Assembly: GCA_024222295.1 (NCBI GenBank)
Contig: JAAEPF010000051.1
Span: forward strand, 178,631-242,630
Origin: Actinomycetes bacterium
GTDB lineage: Bacteria > Actinomycetota > Acidimicrobiia > Acidimicrobiales > Microtrichaceae
DNA length: 64,000 bases
Reading direction: 5' to 3'
In this document: positions 59,946 through 64,000 of the stretch, in pieces
Numbering within the stretch: the first letter of the stretch is position 1
Layout: each line of letters starts with the position of its first letter
Made by a program: the position numbers and the translations under genes
The notes under the pieces: model-generated
The model's database searches: none
Told to the model about the DNA's origin: nothing
The model's input: only the letters and a program-made list of their open reading frames with translations

Positions 59946-61370
59946 GTGTCCGACACCCCTACAGCCGAGGCCCAGCCGCAAGATGCGGTCGCACCCATGG
60001 GCGAATACACCCCCCGCACCATCACCGAGAACGACCTCGGTGACCTGTCACTGGACGATGCATACGCACAGTCGATGGTCGACGTCACCGACGGCCAGTT
60101 GGTGACCGGGACGGTCGTCAAGGTCGATCGTGACGAGGTGCTCCTCGACATCGGCTTCAAGTCAGAAGGGGTCATCCCCAACCGCGAGCTCTCCATCCGC
60201 AACGAGGTCGACCCCGACGAGGTCGTCAGCATCGGCGACGAGATCGAGGCCCTGGTCCTTCAGAAGGAAGACAAGGAAGGCCGCCTCGTCCTGTCCAAGA
60301 AGCGGGCCCAGTACGAGAGAGCCTGGGGCAAGATCGAGAAGGTCAAGGAAGAAGAGGGCGTGGTGTCCGGCCCGGTCATCGAGGTCGTGAAGGGCGGCCT
60401 GATCATCGACATCGGCCTGCGCGGCTTCCTTCCCGCATCACTGGTCGAGCTGCGCCGCGTGCGCGACCTGCAGCCCTACATCGGCCGTGACCTCGAAGCG
60501 AAGATCATCGAACTGGACAAGAACCGCAACAACGTGGTTCTCAGCCGCCGTGCGTTCCTCGAGGAGACCCAGAAGGAACAGCGCGAGGACTTCCTCACCA
60601 ACCTCAAGCCCGGCGAACGCCGCAAGGGCACCGTGTCGAGCGTCGTCAACTTCGGTGCGTTCGTCGACCTCGGCGGGATGGACGGACTCATCCACGTCTC
60701 GGAGCTGTCCTGGAAGCACGTCGACCACCCGGGTTCGGTCGTCACCGTCGGCGACGAAGTCGACGTCGAGGTGCTCGAGGTCGACCACGAGCGCGAGCGC
60801 ATCTCGCTGTCGCTCAAGGCCACCCAGCAGGACCCGTGGCAGGAGTTCGCCTCCAACCACCAGGTCGGCGAGCTCGTCTACGGCCGTGTCACCAAGCTGG
60901 TCCCCTTCGGCGCCTTCATCCAGGTGGGTGACGGCATCGAGGGTCTCGTGCACATCTCGGAGATGTCGGCGCACCACGTTGACCTGCCCGAGCAGGTGGT
61001 GACCCCCGGCGAGGAGTTGTGGGTCAAGATCATCGACCTCGACCTCGACCGTCGCCGCATCAGCCTGTCGATCAAGCAGGCCGCTGAAGGCGGCATCGTG
61101 GCTGCGGAGTACCAGGAGCACTTCGGCGAGCACGCCTACGACTCCGAGGGCAACTACATCGGTGGTGCGCTGGATGAGGACGCCACCTCCGAGGGCCAGG
61201 AGGCCTGGGAGGAGTTCTACGCCGAGCAGGGGGACGCTGCGCCGGCCGCCGCGGGTGCTGCGGAGGCGGAGTCGGTCCCCGAATCAGCCCCAGCCGCCGA
61301 GGCGGCTCCCGAGGCTGCGCCCGAGTCAGAAGGTGCACCGTCAGCTGAGGTCCCGGAAGCCGACCAGTAA
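59946..61370 (+). CDS. rpsA: 30S ribosomal protein S1
   Basis: S1 helps the ribosome bind and unfold mRNA. The protein has 474 residues and four S1 repeats, starting near residues 45, 130, 215 and 300 (for example VLLDIGFKSEGVIPNREL and VNFGAFVDLGGMDGLIHVSELS). The fourth repeat is followed by an acidic Ala/Glu/Pro-rich tail of about 80 residues. TAACCT (59900-59905) is a plausible -10 with a leader near 33 nt; no clear Shine-Dalgarno sequence is seen before the GTG. A strong hairpin ends the unit. Confidence 0.94.
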   Translation: MSDTPTAEAQPQDAVAPMGEYTPRTITENDLGDLSLDDAYAQSMVDVTDGQLVTGTVVKVDRDEVLLDIGFKSEGVIPNRELSIRNEVDPDEVVSIGDEIEALVLQKEDKEGRLVLSKKRAQYERAWGKIEKVKEEEGVVSGPVIEVVKGGLIIDIGLRGFLPASLVELRRVRDLQPYIGRDLEAKIIELDKNRNNVVLSRRAFLEETQKEQREDFLTNLKPGERRKGTVSSVVNFGAFVDLGGMDGLIHVSELSWKHVDHPGSVVTVGDEVDVEVLEVDHERERISLSLKATQQDPWQEFASNHQVGELVYGRVTKLVPFGAFIQVGDGIEGLVHISEMSAHHVDLPEQVVTPGEELWVKIIDLDLDRRRISLSIKQAAEGGIVAAEYQEHFGEHAYDSEGNYIGGALDEDATSEGQEAWEEFYAEQGDAAPAAAGAAEAESVPESAPAAEAAPEAAPESEGAPSAEVPEADQ

Positions 61371-61406
61371 CCGGACGGCGGCCCGAAAGGGTCCGGAACT
61401 AATCGA

Positions 61407-61434
61407 GGAGCCCCGTGGTGCGCCACGGGGCTCC
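61407..61434 (+). terminator. Strong hairpin after rpsA
   Basis: Perfect 12-bp stem GGAGCCCCGTGG / CCACGGGGCTCC with a TGCG loop, 37 bp after the rpsA stop, followed by TTCG. The most stable terminator candidate in the window. Confidence 0.75.
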
Positions 61435-61567
61435 TTCGCGTCTGAGATGTTCACGCTGCCCTGGGGCTTTCTTTAAAGACTGGCGCCGAAGCGGTCGATC
61501 GTTACAGGGAGCGGATGCCGCGCCCCGCGTCGGTAGTCCGTGCCATCCCTAACGCACGGAGCAACCA

Positions 61568-62416
61568 GTGTCTTCAAGAAGAACGATGATCCTCATAGGA
61601 GCGTTGCTGGTCGGCGGCTTGGCCGCCTTCCTGACGCTCAACTACGTCCGCGGTGTGGAAAACCGAGTCGGCGAGGACACCGAACTGGTCGAGGTCGTGG
61701 TAGCGACCGCGCCGATCAGCAAGGGTCAGGATGCCTCCTCGGGCATAGCCTCGGGCCAACTCGCCCTCGCCAAGCGGGCACGCCAGGACATACCGGCAGG
61801 AGCGGTCACGAGGCTGGCCGACATCGAGGGCCAGGTCGCAGCGATCGACCTCGGAGGCGGCGAGATCGTGACCGTCACCATGTTCTCGAGCGTGCAGGAC
61901 CTCACCGGCTCCAAGTCGGCGTCGCTCGACCCGGGCAACGTGGCCGTGACAGTCGGTGTCGACCCGATGTCGGTTAGTGGCGGCCTCATCCAGCCGGGCG
62001 ACCTCGTCAACCTCCTGGTCAAGTTCGAGATCGCGGAGGGGGCCGAAGGCGAGGCCGGCGGGTCCGAATCATCCGGAGTCGGGGTCAACGGCGGAAACAT
62101 CGAGGTGAACCCCGTCAACGGCTACGTCTTCCAGTCGGTCAAGGTGTTCGCAGTCGGCACCGACGCCGGCACGGCGGTCGCCGCCAGCGAGCCGGTCGAG
62201 GGCACACCCGAAGAGGTCAACACATCGGTGGCCCTGACGCTGCAGATGCCTCCCGAAGAGGCGGCGCTGCTCGTGAGCGTTCGCGACAAGGACCTCTACG
62301 CATCGCTGGTCCCCGCGGACTACGAGATGCGGCCGATCCCCGTCACCAAGGACTTCGCAAGCTTCCCGGGGATCCAGGGCGTGACCATCTACGAAGAAGA
62401 ATCTGCAGGGCAGTGA
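61568..62416 (+). CDS. cpaB: Flp/Tad pilus assembly protein CpaB (RcpC/SAF domain)
   Basis: The protein has 282 residues. One N-terminal membrane helix (MILIGALLVGGLAAFLTL) is followed by a SAF domain (ELVEVVVATAPISKGQ, ASGQLALAKRARQDIPAGAV) and the RcpC domain (VAVTVGVDPMSVSGGLIQPGDLVNL). CpaB sits in the envelope and helps assemble the type IVc pilus. GGAG (61558-61561) lies six bases before the GTG. It opens an operon with cpaE and a cpaF-like gene. The 133-bp region after the rpsA hairpin should hold its promoter, but I see no clear -10. Confidence 0.87.
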   Translation: MSSRRTMILIGALLVGGLAAFLTLNYVRGVENRVGEDTELVEVVVATAPISKGQDASSGIASGQLALAKRARQDIPAGAVTRLADIEGQVAAIDLGGGEIVTVTMFSSVQDLTGSKSASLDPGNVAVTVGVDPMSVSGGLIQPGDLVNLLVKFEIAEGAEGEAGGSESSGVGVNGGNIEVNPVNGYVFQSVKVFAVGTDAGTAVAASEPVEGTPEEVNTSVALTLQMPPEEAALLVSVRDKDLYASLVPADYEMRPIPVTKDFASFPGIQGVTIYEEESAGQ

Positions 62417-63666
62417 GTGACATCGTGACCACCGGCGAGACACATTCCGAGGCTCCGGCGCCCCAATCGGCGCCCGGCGCTCCGGAACCCGTGGTCAACG
62501 TCTCGGTGGCAGTCGTCGAATTCGATGTGGCAACCCGTGAGCGCATCATGGCCTTGCTCGGTGACGGGGTCACTCCCTTCACCACGCTCGAGGAGCTGAC
62601 TTCGCGGCTCACCGGTGCAATGCCGGTGGTGGCGGTGCTCGGCCCATCCTGCACGTCGCCCGAGACCCTCTCGATGATCGAACGGGTCAACTACGAGTAC
62701 CCCTACATGGCATCGGTGCTGGTCGTCGGCGAGCTCAGCACCCAGCTGCTCCAGCAGGCCCTGCGCGCCGGCGTGCGGGACGTGCTGGCGCTCACCGGCG
62801 AAGCCGGAGCTCTCGCCCACGCAGTGCAGCGTGTGGCCGTGAGTCTCGAGGTGGCGCCCCGCCCGACAACGGGCCAGGTCACCCCGCCGGTCGACGGCGA
62901 GATGCCCGAGCCTGTCAACGGCAAGGTGTACTCGGTGTTCTCCACCAAGGGAGGGTCGGGCAAGTCCGTGCTTGCCACCTCACTCGCGGTGTCGCTCGCC
63001 CAGCGCTGCGAACAACCGGTATGCCTGGTGGACGCAGACCTGCAGTTCGGCGATGTGGCCGTGATGCTCAAGCTCACTCCGAGCCACACCATCGTCGACG
63101 CCGTGTCGGTGCTCGACCAGATGGATGCGGCGATGCTCGACAGCCTGCTCGTCACACACGAGCCGAGTGGTCTTCGTGTCATGCCCGCACCGCTCGAGCC
63201 GGCATTCGCCGACCAGGTCGGCGCACACGACATGGCCGCCATCGTCGACGTGCTGCGCACCTTCTGCGCCTACGTGATCGTCGACACGCCCGCGTACTTC
63301 AACGACGTCGTGCTCGGGCTCGTCGAGGCGTCCGACGAGGTGCTCCTCGTGGCCGGCATGGACATCCCCAACATCAAGAACGTGAAGATCGGGCTTCAGA
63401 CCCTGCGTCTGCTCGACACGCCCATGGAGAAGCTGCACCTGGTTCTCAACCGGGCCAACTCCAAGGTGAAGCTCGAGGTCAGCGAGGTCGAGAAGACCCT
63501 CGGCATCAAGGCGGACGCCCTGATCCCGAGTGACATAGCGGTACCCCAGTCCGTCAACAAGGGCGAACCCGTGGTGCAGTACAACGCCAAGTCCAGCGTG
63601 GCCAAGGCGATCGAGGAACTGGCGGACAAGATCCAGCCCCGCCAGCAGGCACGCAAGAAGCGCTGA
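62413..63666 (+). CDS. cpaE: Tad pilus CpaE/TadZ-type ATPase
   Basis: The protein has 417 residues. The N-terminal 140 residues form a receiver-like domain without clear phosphorylation site (SVAVVEFDVATRERIMALL, GVRDVLALTGEAGAL). A MinD/ParA-type ATPase follows, with the deviant Walker A STKGGSGKS (Lys179 and Lys184) and LVDADLQFGDVAVML as the next motif; VIVDTPAYFNDV is Walker B. Such proteins place the Tad machine at the pole. The GTG overlaps the cpaB stop as GTGA. Confidence 0.87.
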   Translation: MSDIVTTGETHSEAPAPQSAPGAPEPVVNVSVAVVEFDVATRERIMALLGDGVTPFTTLEELTSRLTGAMPVVAVLGPSCTSPETLSMIERVNYEYPYMASVLVVGELSTQLLQQALRAGVRDVLALTGEAGALAHAVQRVAVSLEVAPRPTTGQVTPPVDGEMPEPVNGKVYSVFSTKGGSGKSVLATSLAVSLAQRCEQPVCLVDADLQFGDVAVMLKLTPSHTIVDAVSVLDQMDAAMLDSLLVTHEPSGLRVMPAPLEPAFADQVGAHDMAAIVDVLRTFCAYVIVDTPAYFNDVVLGLVEASDEVLLVAGMDIPNIKNVKIGLQTLRLLDTPMEKLHLVLNRANSKVKLEVSEVEKTLGIKADALIPSDIAVPQSVNKGEPVVQYNAKSSVAKAIEELADKIQPRQQARKKR

Positions 63667-63686
63667 GCGCAGGAAGGACGGCTCCC

Positions 63687-64000
63687 GTGGGGCTGTACAA
63701 CCAACCGGGGGACGAACGGTCACCCGAAGATGAATCGAAGGATCAGCCCGCCGCCGGCGCCGGGGCACCGCAGGCATTCAACACGCCCGAAGGGCAGGGC
63801 GCGTTTGCCCCGCCGCCGGGCAACCAGGCTCCGGCCGGCGCTCAGCCCACCGTCGAACCCGCAGCAGCGGGAGGACCGGGCCCGACGACGCCCGCCCATG
63901 GCATGCCGGGTGCTCCTTCCGCCCAGTCTCCGGTGCAGTCTCCGACTCCGGCCCAGCCGGCCGCTCCGACGGCCCAGCCGGCCGCTCCGACGGCCCAGCC
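63687..64000 (+). CDS. Start of a Pro/Ala-rich protein, probably the Tad secretion ATPase CpaF/TadA (cut by window end)
   Basis: AGGAAGG (63671-63677) precedes the GTG. The visible 104 residues are disordered, rich in Pro, Ala, Gly and Gln, with acidic residues at the start and AQPAAPT repeats at the end. No catalytic domain is reached. After cpaB and cpaE the usual next gene is cpaF, and actinobacterial CpaF proteins often have such N-terminal extensions, so the name rests on position. Confidence 0.6.
   Translation, partial: MGLYNQPGDERSPEDESKDQPAAGAGAPQAFNTPEGQGAFAPPPGNQAPAGAQPTVEPAAAGGPGPTTPAHGMPGAPSAQSPVQSPTPAQPAAPTAQPAAPTAQ
63951..64000 (+). repeat. 21-bp tandem repeat running into the window end
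   Basis: Two identical copies (63951-63971, 63972-63992) and eight bases of a third, encoding AQPAAPT. In frame with the gene. Confidence 0.85.

Overview
The window is a dense, high-GC, mostly syntenic stretch of bacterial chromosome. It carries about 63 protein genes, one tRNA and very little intergenic DNA. The organism looks actinobacterial: there is a bacterial proteasome activator (Bpa), a DivIVA-lspA-rluD-dnaE order as in actinobacterial cell-division regions, an F420-type LLM oxidoreductase, an MshD-like acetyltransferase, an ANTAR response regulator and a menaquinone pathway. The class Acidimicrobiia is my best guess, from the flavour of the hypothetical proteins, the Thr/Ser-rich secreted protein and the DksA-like gene beside lspA. 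That is inference, not proof.

Layout. 1-9.2 kb: tail of divIVA, a lysine-tailed DksA-like protein, lspA, rluD, an Rrf2 regulator, a phosphodiesterase, bpa and dnaE. 9.2-17.9 kb: unknown protein, nitroreductase, RND/MMPL exporter, DUF255 thioredoxin-like protein, PPOX protein, SDR, secreted Thr/Ser-rich protein. 17.9-26.6 kb: menaquinone cluster on both strands (menE, VOC protein, menA, menH, menD, menF, menG). 26.6-34.9 kb: flippase/pseudokinase fusion, HAD, lipoprotein peptidase, small membrane protein, nucleotidyltransferase, rlmN, MshD-like GNAT, nth. 35.5-53.2 kb: histidine genes (hisD-C-B-H-A-F, later hisI) and tryptophan genes (trpE, then trpC-F-B-A), interrupted by an LLM oxidoreductase, a nitrilase, a GroES-like gene, ygfZ and xylA-xylB. 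53.2-61.4 kb: HU, serine-acetyltransferase-like protein, bacterioferritin comigratory protein, tRNA-Leu(CAA), pdtaR-like regulator, polA, methyltransferase, rpsA. 61.5 kb to the end: start of a Tad/Flp pilus operon (cpaB, cpaE, cpaF-like, cut by the window end).

Regulation. Operons are tight, with many GTGA or TGATG stop/start overlaps. A recurring signal stands out: a TAnnnT hexamer lying 6-10 nt before the start codon, usually with no Shine-Dalgarno sequence, at more than a dozen transcription-unit heads. It indicates widespread leaderless transcription and helped choose starts. GC-rich hairpins without clear U-tracts mark several unit ends.

I see no CRISPR array, phage, insertion sequence or defence island. 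The most unusual items are the transmembrane flippase with an inactive kinase-like domain, the histone-H1-tailed zinc-less DksA-like protein, the structured leader in front of dnaE, the half-size MshD-like protein and two divergent gene pairs whose start codons overlap.
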